From Saccharomycopsis fibuligera x Saccharomycopsis cf. fibuligera (lineage: Eukaryota; Ascomycota; Saccharomycetes; Ascoideales; Saccharomycopsidaceae): a stretch of 64,000 bases of DNA. A program made the position numbers and the translations under genes. Shown piece after piece: positions 44,118-53,460 of this stretch. Below the pieces are notes generated by a model, which was given only the letters and a program-made list of their open reading frames with translations, did not search any database and was not told the origin of the DNA. The DNA lies in contig CP012815.1 of the NCBI GenBank assembly GCA_001936135.1, forward strand, positions 310,001-374,000. The letters are read 5' to 3'. Each line of letters begins with the position of its first letter. The first letter of the stretch is position 1.

Positions 44118-44461
44118 TTCTAGAAAGTTCTAGAATATTCCATGAGTTTCCAGAGGATTCGATGTTGTTCTAGAATGTTCCACGATATACGAGAAAATAC
44201 GAGATTGTTCGAGAACATTCTAGAAGGTTGCATAATATACGAGACATATACGAGAAAGCTCTAGAATCTTCCATCAAGTTCCATAATGTTCCATGAAGTT
44301 CCATAATGTTCCATGAAGTTCCATAGTGTTCCATGAAGTTCCATGATGTTCCATGATGTTCCATGATGTTCCATGATGTTCCAAGAAGTTCCATGATGTT
44401 CCATACATTTCCGTGCAGTTCCGTGCATATTCGTGCAGTTCCGGAATATTCTAGAAGATTC
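44118..44461 (+). promoter_or_regulatory. Heat-shock-element array in the H LTR
   Basis: Strict 5-bp alternation of TTC and GAA: 44118-44140 (five units), 44168-44180 (three), 44208-44225 (four), 44254-44271 (four, one imperfect) and 44439-44461 (five). Between 44269 and 44441, TTC recurs every 10 bp about 18 times in one orientation (GTTCCATGAA / GTTCCATGAT units). Alternating units are perfect-type sites and 10-bp same-strand units are step-type sites for yeast Hsf1. The array ends 52 bp before the TATA box. The pattern is read directly; Hsf1 control is inferred. Confidence 0.8.
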
Positions 44462-44513
44462 TATGTGGCCACACTAGTCATGCATCAGTCCCGGCACAGC
44501 CACCCTGACTGGC

Positions 44514-44521
44514 TATAAATA
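44514..44521 (+). promoter_or_regulatory. TATA box of the H LTR
   Basis: TATAAATA, followed at once by AGGGG (an STRE-type pentamer). Conserved in every H LTR in the window that extends this far. The ATG at 44624 is about 110 bp downstream. Confidence 0.75.
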
Positions 44522-44623
44522 AGGGGCGTCTCCTCCATCTTTGTGACTGATTGATGTTTTTCATATATAGGATATAGTTAATAACAACAAGTGTTTTGTG
44601 ATTTATTTTCAGGATATAACGTT

Positions 44624-47600
44624 ATGTCAAGTGATAGGTTTATCAAACTACAACAGGTTATGAGTTCCCCAGGTGCTCTAGCCAACTTCAGTTCAGATGA
44701 AAAATTGAAAGGTTCGGAGAACTTTCACGATTGGTTCTCCTTAGTATCAATCAAATTGAAAATGAGAGGGCTTGGTTTGTACAAGTACCTTGTCGACAAT
44801 GATATCGGCGCTACTGATGAAAGCTCGGACGACTCGAGAGCCAGACTACAAATGGCTTTGGATGATATCTTGACATTGATGATTGTCAATGGTGTTACTG
44901 GTGCTGCTCTCAGAAAGGCATCCAGTTATGATGGTTCTGGTCGTGATTTGATTATCTATTTGAAAGCCTCCTATGGTACAATGTCTGTGTTTAATGCTGT
45001 TGGTATGCTATCGGACTTCTTTGACCACAAGTGGAAGTCGAATGGCTCTAACCTCAACCTGTTGATCTCGAGCTTCGATGCATTGAATGTCTCGGTTATC
45101 AAGAATGTTACTGCTGATCTGTTTCTTACTTGCTTATTTCTTGCTGAGCTCAAACGCGCCGGCTACGGTGAAGCTGCTGTGAAGGAGATCATTACAACAT
45201 ACCAAGCATCTCATAATTCCATGGAAACCTTTGATGTTGAATCCGCGATGGATCTCGCGAGAGAATTGATTAAGGAAGACCCAAAGTCTACCGTTACTAC
45301 TACTGAAACTGCTCTTGTCACTAGAAAGGCCAATAATGGTCAATGCTACAACTGTGGCAAGATAGGTCATTATGCAAGGGACTGTCGTCAACAGCCAAAG
45401 GATGAATTTAATGAGAAAATTCGAAAGCCAAAGAAAAATGGAAAACTGACTGGTAGTGCGTGGTTTGCATATTTAGGGCACGAGTCAAAGAGATCTGATT
45501 TGTTCTTCGATAGTGGTGCTTCCAGCCACATTATTTGTGACAGAGATCACAAAGCATACAGGATGTATGATTCTGATGCCGGGCAGATAGTTGTCTCGGC
45601 ACAAGTAACGTTTGATGAACAACATTCGTTTTTCAAGTGGGCTACCCCTGCGCCTATGGCTGACAATGTGTCTACTACCACCTACGGGTCTGTCGCTGCG
45701 CCAGGCATTTCACCGGTTACTGCTGTACAGGATGAGGACCTTATCCCAGCCGATGTGACAGCCGCTGATACTGCTGGCACTGGCGAAGATGAAAGCACTG
45801 CTGAAGACGACACTGACGTACACGTTGACAATAGTGACGATGATGTCCCCTCGGATACTGACAAAGATGGCTTCCTGCCGGTACAAGTGAAACGGAAGAG
45901 ACCCAGACCAAAAACTCATGTTGCTCCAAAGACTTTAATAACCAGAAACCCGTTCGACGTTCTTGAAGAGGTCCACGATGAATATGAAGCCTCGTCCTCC
46001 AGTTCCGATTCAGAGAGGGAATTGCCTAAACCAGAGACAAAAGTTAGAAAAGTTGCCACCGGCGACATTATCCCGTTTGTTCCGCATGGGTCCACTGGCG
46101 AAAGCGCCGTGGTTCCATTGCTCACTCCAAAGATTGAACCAACTGTTGAGGAGGTCGACGATGATGAAGATACTAGTGAATCAGAACTGAGTGACTCGCA
46201 GAGGCTATTGGGCTACGAAGCAAACCTTGCTGCTACTTGTTACATGGCTGGCAGTGCAGTCACCGAGAATGTGCCAATGAGTTACAAAAGTGCAATGCAG
46301 ACCGACGAACGGGATCAGTGGAAGGAAGCGTGTGAAAAAGAAATCGAAGCACACAAAGACAATAGCACCTATGAGTTGGTGACTTTGCCGGAAGGGCGAA
46401 AGCCAATCACCTGCAAGTGGGTGTTCACAATCAAGGATGGTGGCTTACACAAGGCAAGATTAGTTGCTCGTGGGTTCTCGCAATTGAAAGGTATCGACTA
46501 CAATGAAACGTTTGCTCCCGTTGTTCGTTACGAGTCCATCCGAATTATGTTGGCTGTCGCTGCTCTGAAAGGATTACAGGTTCATCAGATGGATGTGAAG
46601 ACTGCGTTCTTGAATGGTGAGCTTGAGGAAGAATTATACATGACACAACCAGAAGGCTATGTTGCAAAGGGCAATGAAGATAAAGTGCTCAGATTGAAGA
46701 AGAGCTTGTATGGTTTGAAACAGGCTCCTCTTGTGTGGAATGACAAGATCAACGGCGTCTTGGCAAAGCTAGGCTTCAGACGGAATCAAGCTGAATATTG
46801 CCTATACACTCGCAAAAGTGAAAAGTCCTTTGTGATGGTTGCGCTATATGTGGATGATTTGCTTATTGCTGGTAGCACCAAGGAAGCAATAGACATTGTG
46901 AAAACAGAGCTAATGAATGAGTTTAAAATGAAAGACTTGGGTGCTACAAAGAAGTTCCTAGGCATGAACATTGAGCAGACAGAGAGTGGGATCAAGTTGA
47001 GTCTTCGAGACTACATTCAGTCGTTGCTTAGCGAGTTTGGAATGCAAGACTGTCACAGTGAACCCACACCAGCAGTTGTCGGACAGGACTTGACGAGCGC
47101 GGACACAGGCAGTAAAGACTGTGATGCTACTAGGTACAGATCCATTATTGGAAAGCTCTTGTTTGCTGCTAATACGGTCAGAGCAGACATAAGCTACGTC
47201 GTTGGTGTATTGTCGAGATACCTCAAAGAGCCCAAGGAGGTCCACCTTCGTGCTGCGAAACGAGTACTAAGATATTTGAAAGGCACAGCAGATGTTGGTT
47301 TATTTTATCAAAGCCACAACCAGACAACTCGCTTACAGGGCTACTGTGATGCAGACTGGGCAAACGACAAGGCTACGAGGAAGTCCACCACCGGTTTTGT
47401 GTTCAAATATGCTGGTGGTGCAATAACTTGGAGATCGAAGAAGCAGCCAACGGTTGCATTGTCTACTGCTGAAGCAGAGTATATGGCATTGTGTGAGGGT
47501 GCCAAAGAAGGCTTATGGCTAAGGCAGTTGTTCAACGAGTTTGGCATTGCAATTGAGTCTGTCAAGATGTACGACGACAACCAGAGCTGCATTGACATAG

Positions 47601-47860
47601 CCAAACACCCTAGCTCCCATCACAGAACGAAGCACATTGACATCAGGTTGAACTTCATCAGGGACCATATTGCCAAGGGCCGAATTCAGTTAGAGTACTT
47701 ATCAACTGGAGTCATGGTTGCCGATATCTTTACCAAAGCCATACCGGCCGACCAGTTCCAACTACTACGTGGTTATTGTGGGATGCGAGACTTTGAATTA
47801 AGAGAGAGTGTTGAGAGTAATAATTCAAAGATAGATCCAGTTGCTTCTAGAAAGTTCTAG
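44624..47860 (+). CDS. H Gag-Pol, shortened copy
   Basis: 1,078 codons from an ATG inside the 5' LTR; the next ATG (44660) opens MSSPGALANFSS just past the LTR. Parts: Gag with CYNCGKIGHYARDC, protease word FDSGASSH, an acidic linker, RT with YVDDLL, and RNase H. Integrase is absent. The last ~17 codons and the stop lie in the 3' LTR. Probably a non-autonomous derivative. Confidence 0.75.
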   Translation: MSSDRFIKLQQVMSSPGALANFSSDEKLKGSENFHDWFSLVSIKLKMRGLGLYKYLVDNDIGATDESSDDSRARLQMALDDILTLMIVNGVTGAALRKASSYDGSGRDLIIYLKASYGTMSVFNAVGMLSDFFDHKWKSNGSNLNLLISSFDALNVSVIKNVTADLFLTCLFLAELKRAGYGEAAVKEIITTYQASHNSMETFDVESAMDLARELIKEDPKSTVTTTETALVTRKANNGQCYNCGKIGHYARDCRQQPKDEFNEKIRKPKKNGKLTGSAWFAYLGHESKRSDLFFDSGASSHIICDRDHKAYRMYDSDAGQIVVSAQVTFDEQHSFFKWATPAPMADNVSTTTYGSVAAPGISPVTAVQDEDLIPADVTAADTAGTGEDESTAEDDTDVHVDNSDDDVPSDTDKDGFLPVQVKRKRPRPKTHVAPKTLITRNPFDVLEEVHDEYEASSSSSDSERELPKPETKVRKVATGDIIPFVPHGSTGESAVVPLLTPKIEPTVEEVDDDEDTSESELSDSQRLLGYEANLAATCYMAGSAVTENVPMSYKSAMQTDERDQWKEACEKEIEAHKDNSTYELVTLPEGRKPITCKWVFTIKDGGLHKARLVARGFSQLKGIDYNETFAPVVRYESIRIMLAVAALKGLQVHQMDVKTAFLNGELEEELYMTQPEGYVAKGNEDKVLRLKKSLYGLKQAPLVWNDKINGVLAKLGFRRNQAEYCLYTRKSEKSFVMVALYVDDLLIAGSTKEAIDIVKTELMNEFKMKDLGATKKFLGMNIEQTESGIKLSLRDYIQSLLSEFGMQDCHSEPTPAVVGQDLTSADTGSKDCDATRYRSIIGKLLFAANTVRADISYVVGVLSRYLKEPKEVHLRAAKRVLRYLKGTADVGLFYQSHNQTTRLQGYCDADWANDKATRKSTTGFVFKYAGGAITWRSKKQPTVALSTAEAEYMALCEGAKEGLWLRQLFNEFGIAIESVKMYDDNQSCIDIAKHPSSHHRTKHIDIRLNFIRDHIAKGRIQLEYLSTGVMVADIFTKAIPADQFQLLRGYCGMRDFELRESVESNNSKIDPVASRKF
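44656..44664 (+). other. H primer-binding site (half initiator tRNA-Met)
   Basis: GGTTATGAG directly follows the 5' LTR. It is the complement of CTCATAACC in the anticodon loop of yeast initiator tRNA-Met, the internal primer used by Ty5 and Drosophila copia. The site contains the second in-frame ATG of the gag-pol frame. Confidence 0.65.
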
Positions 47861-48238
47861 AATATTCCATGAGTTTCCAGAGGATTCGATGTTGTTCTAG
47901 AATGTTCCACGATATACGAGAAAATACGAGATTGTTCGAGAACATTCTAGAAGGTTGCATAATATACGAGACATATACGAGAAAGCTCTAGAATCTTCCA
48001 TGAAGTTCCATAATGTTCCATGAAGTTCCATAATGTTCCATGAAGTTCCATAGTGTTCCATGAAGTTCCATGATGTTCCATGAAGTTCCATGATGTTCCA
48101 TGATGTTCCAAGAAGTTCCATGATGTTCCATACATTTCCGTGCAGTTCCGTGCATATTCGTGCAGTTCCGGAATATTCTAGAAGATTCTATGTGGCCACA
48201 CTAGTCATGCATCAGTCCCGGCACAGCCACCCTGACTG
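47809..48238 (+). repeat. H LTR, truncated (3' LTR of shortened copy)
   Basis: First 430 bp of the LTR, then a direct joint (...CACCCTGACTG) to the end of an inverse H LTR. Confidence 0.9.
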
Positions 48239-48792
48239 TGTTGTAGTTTGATAAACCTATCACTTGACATAACGTTATATCCTGAAAATGAATCACAAAA
48301 CACTTGTTGTTAATAACTATATCCTATATATGAAAAACGTCAATCAGTCACAAAGATGGAGGAGACGCCCCTTATTTATAGTCAGTCAGGGTGGCTGTGC
48401 CGGGACTGATGCATGACTAGTGTGGCCACATAGAATCTTCTAGAATATTCCGGAACTGCACGGATATGCACGGAACTGCACGGAAATGTATGGAACATCA
48501 TGGAACTTCTTGGAACATCATGGAACATCATGGAACTTCATGGAACACTATGGAACTTCATGGAACATTATGGAACTTCATGGAACATTATGGAACTTCA
48601 TGGAAGATTCTAGAGCTTTCTCGTATATGTCTCGTATATTATGCAACCTTCTAGAATGTTCTCGAACAATCTCGTATTTTCTCGTATATCGTGGAACATT
48701 CTAGAACAACATCGAATCCTCTGGAAACTCATGGAATATTCTAGAACTTTCTAGAAGCAACTGGATCTATCTTTGAATTATTACTCTCAACA
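48239..48792 (-). repeat. H LTR (554 bp)
   Basis: 3' LTR of the minus-strand element. Head-to-head with the truncated plus-strand LTR ending at 48238. Confidence 0.92.
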
Positions 48793-51700
48793 CTCTCTCT
48801 TAATTCAAAGTCTCGCATCCCACAATAACCACGTAGTAGTTGGAACTGGTCGGCCGGTATGGCTTTGGTAAAGATATCGGCAACCATGACTCCAGTTGAT
48901 AAGTACTCTAACTGAATTCGGCCCTTGGCAATATGGTCCCTGATGAAGTTCAACCTGATGTCAATGTGCTTCGTTCTGTGATGGGAGCTAGGGTGTTTGG
49001 CTATGTCAATGCAGCTCTGGTTGTCGTCGTACATCTTGACAGACTCAATTGCAATGCCAAACTCGTTGAACAACTGCCTTAGCCATAAGCCTTCTTTGGC
49101 ACCCTCACACAATGCCATATACTCTGCTTCAGCAGTAGACAATGCAACCGTTGGCTGCTTCTTCGATCTCCAAGTTATTGCACCACCAGCATATTTGAAC
49201 ACAAAACCGGTGGTGGACTTCCTCGTAGCCTTGTCGTTTGCCCAGTCTGCATCACAGTAGCCCTGTAAGCGAGTTGTCTGGTTGTGGCTTTGATAAAATA
49301 AACCAACATCTGCTGTGCCTTTCAAATATCTTAGTACTCGTTTCGCAGCACGAAGGTGGACCTCCTTGGGCTCTTTGAGGTATCTCGACAATACACCAAC
49401 GACGTAGCTTATGTCTGCTCTGACCGTATTAGCAGCAAACAAGAGCTTTCCAATAATGGATCTGTACCTAGTAGCATCACAGTCTTTACTGCCTGTGTCC
49501 GCGCTCGTCAAGTCCTGTCCGACAACTGCTGGTGTGGGTTCACTGTGACAGTCTTGCATTCCAAACTCGCTAAGCAACGACTGAATGTAGTCTCGAAGAC
49601 TCAACTTGATCCCACTCTCTGTCTGCTCAATGTTCATGCCTAGGAACTTCTTTGTAGCACCCAAGTCTTTCATTTTAAACTCATTCATTAGCTCTGTTTT
49701 CACAATGTCTATTGCTTCCTTGGTGCTACCAGCAATAAGCAAATCATCCACATATAGCGCAACCATCACAAAGGACTTTTCACTTTTGCGAGTGTATAGG
49801 CAATATTCAGCTTGATTCCGTCTGAAGCCTAGCTTTGCCAAGACGCCGTTGATCTTGTCATTCCACACAAGAGGAGCCTGTTTCAAACCATACAAGCTCT
49901 TCTTCAATCTGAGCACTTTATCTTCATTGCCCTTTGCAACATAGCCTTCTGGTTGTGTCATGTATAATTCTTCCTCAAGCTCACCATTCAAGAACGCAGT
50001 CTTCACATCCATCTGATGAACCTGTAATCCTTTCAGAGCAGCGACAGCCAACATAATTCGGATGGACTCGTAACGAACAACGGGAGCAAACGTTTCATTG
50101 TAGTCGATACCTTTCAATTGCGAGAACCCACGAGCAACTAATCTTGCCTTGTGTAAGCCACCATCCTTGATTGTGAACACCCACTTGCAGGTGATTGGCT
50201 TTCGCCCTTCCGGCAAAGTCACCAACTCATAGGTGCTATTGTCTTTGTGTGCTTCGATTTCTTTTTCACACGCTTCCTTCCACTGATCCCGTTCGTCGGT
50301 CTGCATTGCACTTTTGTAACTCATTGGCACATTCTCGGTGACTGCACTGCCAGCCATGTAACAAGTAGCAGCAAGGTTTGCTTCGTAGCCCAATAGCCTC
50401 TGCGAGTCACTCAGTTCTGATTCACTAGTATCTTCATCATCGTCGACCTCCTCAACAGTTGGTTCAATCTTTGGAGTGAGCAATGGAACCACGGCGCTTT
50501 CGCCAGTGGACCCATGCGGAACAAACGGGATAATGTCGCCGGTGGCAACTTTTCTAACTTTTGTCTCTGGTTTAGGCAATTCCCTCTCTGAATCGGAACT
50601 GGAGGACGAGGCTTCATATTCATCGTCGACCTCTTCAAGAACGTCGAACGGGTTTCTGGTTATTAAAGTCTTTGGAGCAACATGAGTTTTTGGTCTGGAT
50701 CTCTTCCGTTTCACTTGTACCGGCAGGAAGCCATCTTTGTCAGTATCCGAGGGGACATCATCGTCACTATTGTCAACGTGTACGTCAGTGTCGTCTTCAG
50801 CAGTGCTTTCATCTTCGCCAGTGCCAGCAGTATCAGCGGCTGTCACATCGGCTGGGATAAGGTCCTCATCCTGTACAGCAGTAACCGGTGAAATGCCTGG
50901 CGCAGCGACAGACCCGTAGGTGGTAGTAGACACATTGTCAGCCATAGGCGCAGGGGTAGCCCACTTGAAAAACGAATGTTGTTCATCAAACGTTACTTGT
51001 GCCGAGACAACTATCTGCCCGGCATCAGAATCATACATCCTGTATGCTTTGTGATCTCTGTCGTAGCCCATCATGGCACACTTCTTCGAAGTTGCACTTA
51101 GCTTGCCATGTCTCAATGCAGCTGGCACAACACAATATCCAATGCATCCAAAGGTTCTCAAATGATCAAGCAGTGGTTCCATGTCGTACCACTTGGTGAA
51201 CGGTATATCATTGCCAAGCACTCTTGTTGGGCTGCGATTGATCAAGTACGCAGCAGTTGCAACAGCTTCGGGCCAGAACTGAACCGGCGCAGCAGAGTGC
51301 AACATGAGAGTTCGCGCCTTCTCCTGAATGGTGCGATGCATCCTCTCAGCAACACCATTCTGATAGGAATGATGCGGGACAGTTAGCTCATGGCGAATTC
51401 CACGCTCCTTCATGAACGCGTGCAACTTGTTGTTCACAAACTCCCCGCCGTTATCAGTTCTGATAGCTCCACACACGTAGTTTCTGCCTTGACTCTTGAA
51501 ATTGGTCTCACTGTATTTCACAAAATCAATAATCGCATCAGTGCAGTCTGATTTCCTTTTCAAGCACTTGATATGGGTGAAACGAGTATAGGCATCAACG
51601 ATTGTAAGAAAGTAGAGAGAGCCATCAACCGATCCATAGTTGAATGGCCCGCACACATCCATATGAAGTAGCTGCAATGGCTGTTGTGGCTTTGACCATC

Positions 51701-53129
51701 CATGCTTTGGTTTTCTTGTAACCGCCTTGCCTAATGCACACAGTTCACACACTTGCACATTCATATCTTCTGTAATATCACCGCACAAACCAAACTGTTT
51801 GTTAATCGCACGGAACACACCAAAGCTAGGATGGCCCATTCTTTGATGCCACAAATCTTTTCTATCAACCGCAATGCCAGGGGCAGCTTTGTAAGCAAAG
51901 TGCTTGTCACTTCGAGAGCCCACTCTGTACAAGCCATGTGAGAGCCTGTCTTTGATACCCACAATATCCATCGAGGGGTACAACTTGATGCATTCATCTT
52001 CAAACAATAGTTTTGCTCCATTACCAGTTGCCTTTGAAATTGATAGTAAATTAGCGGTAGCCTCGGGTGCATATAGAGCATTTAACAAGCTGACATCCTC
52101 ACCGGTTGGTAGCTTGATAGATGCGGTGCCGCACCCAACGATCTTCAAACTGTTGCCACCAATACCATTAATCTCGCCGCTGTAGTCATGTAACTCAGTA
52201 AACAAGTCTCTGTCACAAATAATGTGGCTGGAAGCACCACTATCGAAGAACAAATCAGATCTCTTTGACTCGTGCCCTAAATATGCAAACCACGCACTAC
52301 CAGTCAGTTTTCCATTTTTCTTTGGCTTTCGAATTTTCTCATTAAATTCATCCTTTGGCTGTTGACGACAGTCCCTTGCATAATGACCTATCTTGCCACA
52401 GTTGTAGCATTGACCATTATTGGCCTTTCTAGTGACAAGAGCAGTTTCAGTAGTAGTAACGGTAGACTTTGGGTCTTCCTTAATCAATTCTCTCGCGAGA
52501 TCCATCGCGGATTCAACATCAAAGGTTTCCATGGAATTATGAGATGCTTGGTATGTTGTAATGATCTCCTTCACAGCAGCTTCACCGTAGCCGGCGCGTT
52601 TGAGCTCAGCAAGAAATAAGCAAGTAAGAAACAGATCAGCAGTAACATTCTTGATAACCGAGACATTCAATGCATCGAAGCTCGAGATCAACAGGTTGAG
52701 GTTAGAGCCATTCGACTTCCACTTGTGGTCAAAGAAGTCCGATAGCATACCAACAGCATTAAACACAGACATTGTACCATAGGAGGCTTTCAAATAGATA
52801 AACAAATCACGACCAGAACCATCATAACTGGATGCCTTTCTGAGAGCAGCACCAGTAACACCATTGACAATCATCAATGTCAAGATATCATCCAAAGCCA
52901 TTTGTAGTCTGGCTCTCGAGTCGTCCGAGCTTTCATCAGTAGCGCCGATATCATTGTCGACAAGGTACTTGTACAAACCAAGCCCTCTCATTTTCAATTT
53001 GATTGATACTAAGGAGAACCAATCGTGAAAGTTCTCCGAACCTTTCAATTTTTCATCTGAACTGAAGTTGGCTAGAGCACCTGGGGAACTCATAACCTGT
53101 TGTAGTTTGATAAACCTATCACTTGACAT
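48741..53129 (-). CDS. H Gag-Pol polyprotein
   Basis: 1,462 codons from the ATG in the 5' LTR (1,450 from the ATG at 53093, just inside the LTR). Order: Gag with CCHC knuckle CYNCGKIGHYARDC (about residue 245), protease FDSGASSH (about 300), integrase zinc finger ending CELC, integrase core (DVCGPF, RTDNGGEF, NGVAERMHRT), acidic linker (about 730-850), RT (QMDVKTAFLNG, YVDDLLIAG) and RNase H (ATRKSTTGFVF, STAEAEYMAL). Integrase before RT is the Ty1/copia order. No frameshift site separates gag and pol, as in Ty5 and copia. The last ~17 residues are encoded by the 3' LTR. Confidence 0.88.
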   Translation of the reverse strand: MSSDRFIKLQQVMSSPGALANFSSDEKLKGSENFHDWFSLVSIKLKMRGLGLYKYLVDNDIGATDESSDDSRARLQMALDDILTLMIVNGVTGAALRKASSYDGSGRDLFIYLKASYGTMSVFNAVGMLSDFFDHKWKSNGSNLNLLISSFDALNVSVIKNVTADLFLTCLFLAELKRAGYGEAAVKEIITTYQASHNSMETFDVESAMDLARELIKEDPKSTVTTTETALVTRKANNGQCYNCGKIGHYARDCRQQPKDEFNEKIRKPKKNGKLTGSAWFAYLGHESKRSDLFFDSGASSHIICDRDLFTELHDYSGEINGIGGNSLKIVGCGTASIKLPTGEDVSLLNALYAPEATANLLSISKATGNGAKLLFEDECIKLYPSMDIVGIKDRLSHGLYRVGSRSDKHFAYKAAPGIAVDRKDLWHQRMGHPSFGVFRAINKQFGLCGDITEDMNVQVCELCALGKAVTRKPKHGWSKPQQPLQLLHMDVCGPFNYGSVDGSLYFLTIVDAYTRFTHIKCLKRKSDCTDAIIDFVKYSETNFKSQGRNYVCGAIRTDNGGEFVNNKLHAFMKERGIRHELTVPHHSYQNGVAERMHRTIQEKARTLMLHSAAPVQFWPEAVATAAYLINRSPTRVLGNDIPFTKWYDMEPLLDHLRTFGCIGYCVVPAALRHGKLSATSKKCAMMGYDRDHKAYRMYDSDAGQIVVSAQVTFDEQHSFFKWATPAPMADNVSTTTYGSVAAPGISPVTAVQDEDLIPADVTAADTAGTGEDESTAEDDTDVHVDNSDDDVPSDTDKDGFLPVQVKRKRSRPKTHVAPKTLITRNPFDVLEEVDDEYEASSSSSDSERELPKPETKVRKVATGDIIPFVPHGSTGESAVVPLLTPKIEPTVEEVDDDEDTSESELSDSQRLLGYEANLAATCYMAGSAVTENVPMSYKSAMQTDERDQWKEACEKEIEAHKDNSTYELVTLPEGRKPITCKWVFTIKDGGLHKARLVARGFSQLKGIDYNETFAPVVRYESIRIMLAVAALKGLQVHQMDVKTAFLNGELEEELYMTQPEGYVAKGNEDKVLRLKKSLYGLKQAPLVWNDKINGVLAKLGFRRNQAEYCLYTRKSEKSFVMVALYVDDLLIAGSTKEAIDIVKTELMNEFKMKDLGATKKFLGMNIEQTESGIKLSLRDYIQSLLSEFGMQDCHSEPTPAVVGQDLTSADTGSKDCDATRYRSIIGKLLFAANTVRADISYVVGVLSRYLKEPKEVHLRAAKRVLRYLKGTADVGLFYQSHNQTTRLQGYCDADWANDKATRKSTTGFVFKYAGGAITWRSKKQPTVALSTAEAEYMALCEGAKEGLWLRQLFNEFGIAIESVKMYDDNQSCIDIAKHPSSHHRTKHIDIRLNFIRDHIAKGRIQLEYLSTGVMVADIFTKAIPADQFQLLRGYCGMRDFELRESVESNNSKIDPVASRKF

Positions 53130-53460
53130 AACGTTATATCCTGAAAATGAATCACAAAACACTTGTTGTTATTAACTATATCCTATATATGAAAAACATC
53201 AATCAGTCACAAAGATGGAGGAGACGCCCCTTATTTATAGTCAGTCAGGGTGGCTGTGCCGGGACTGATGCATGACTAGTGTGGCCACATAGAATCTTCT
53301 AGAATATTCCGGAACTGCACGGATATGCACGGAACTGCACGGAAATGTATGGAACATCGTGGAACATTCTAGAACAACATCGAATCCTCTGGAAACTCAT
53401 GGAATATTCTAGAACTTTCTAGAAGCAACTGGATCTATCTTTGAATTATTACTCTCAACA
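53098..53460 (-). repeat. H LTR (363 bp, short form)
   Basis: 5' LTR of the minus-strand element. Has the outer HSE clusters and TATA but few 10-bp units. Confidence 0.9.

Larger units (their letters stand above)
44082..44655 (+). repeat. H LTR (574 bp, reference copy)
   Basis: TGTTGAGAG...CTACAACA. Left ~380 bp: HSE clusters and 10-bp array; then TATA at 44514, leader, and an ATG at 44624 inside the LTR. Confidence 0.93.
44082..48238 (+). mobile_element. H copia (Ty5-like) element, shortened copy
   Basis: 5' LTR 44082-44655, primer-binding site 44656-44664, open frame to 47860, 3' LTR from 47809 cut at 48238 by the next element. Parts present: Gag with CCHC knuckle, protease active-site word DSGASSH, RT and RNase H. 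The integrase part is absent although the frame stays open. About two breaks. More than 99% like the two longer copies, hence young. Confidence 0.9.
48239..53460 (-). mobile_element. H copia (Ty5-like) element, looks whole
   Basis: Minus strand, 5.2 kb. LTRs 53098-53460 (363 bp, with a reduced repeat array) and 48239-48792 (554 bp). Single open Gag-Pol frame. Flanks do not show a matching 5-bp duplication (GACTG left, TCCAC right), so the locus was rearranged or not formed by a simple insertion. More than 99.5% identical in protein to the copy at 54316-59748, hence young. Confidence 0.9.

Noticed and set aside
44269-44441. Regular array that could suggest a CRISPR or tandem-repeat gene
   Set aside because: Units are 10 bp with no spacers and lie inside an LTR promoter in a eukaryote.
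44521-44624. Possible 5' UTR intron in the H leader (TTTATTTTCAG acceptor, GTTAATAAC branch-like word)
   Set aside because: No GTATGT-type donor was found between the TATA box and the acceptor, so no intron can be drawn.
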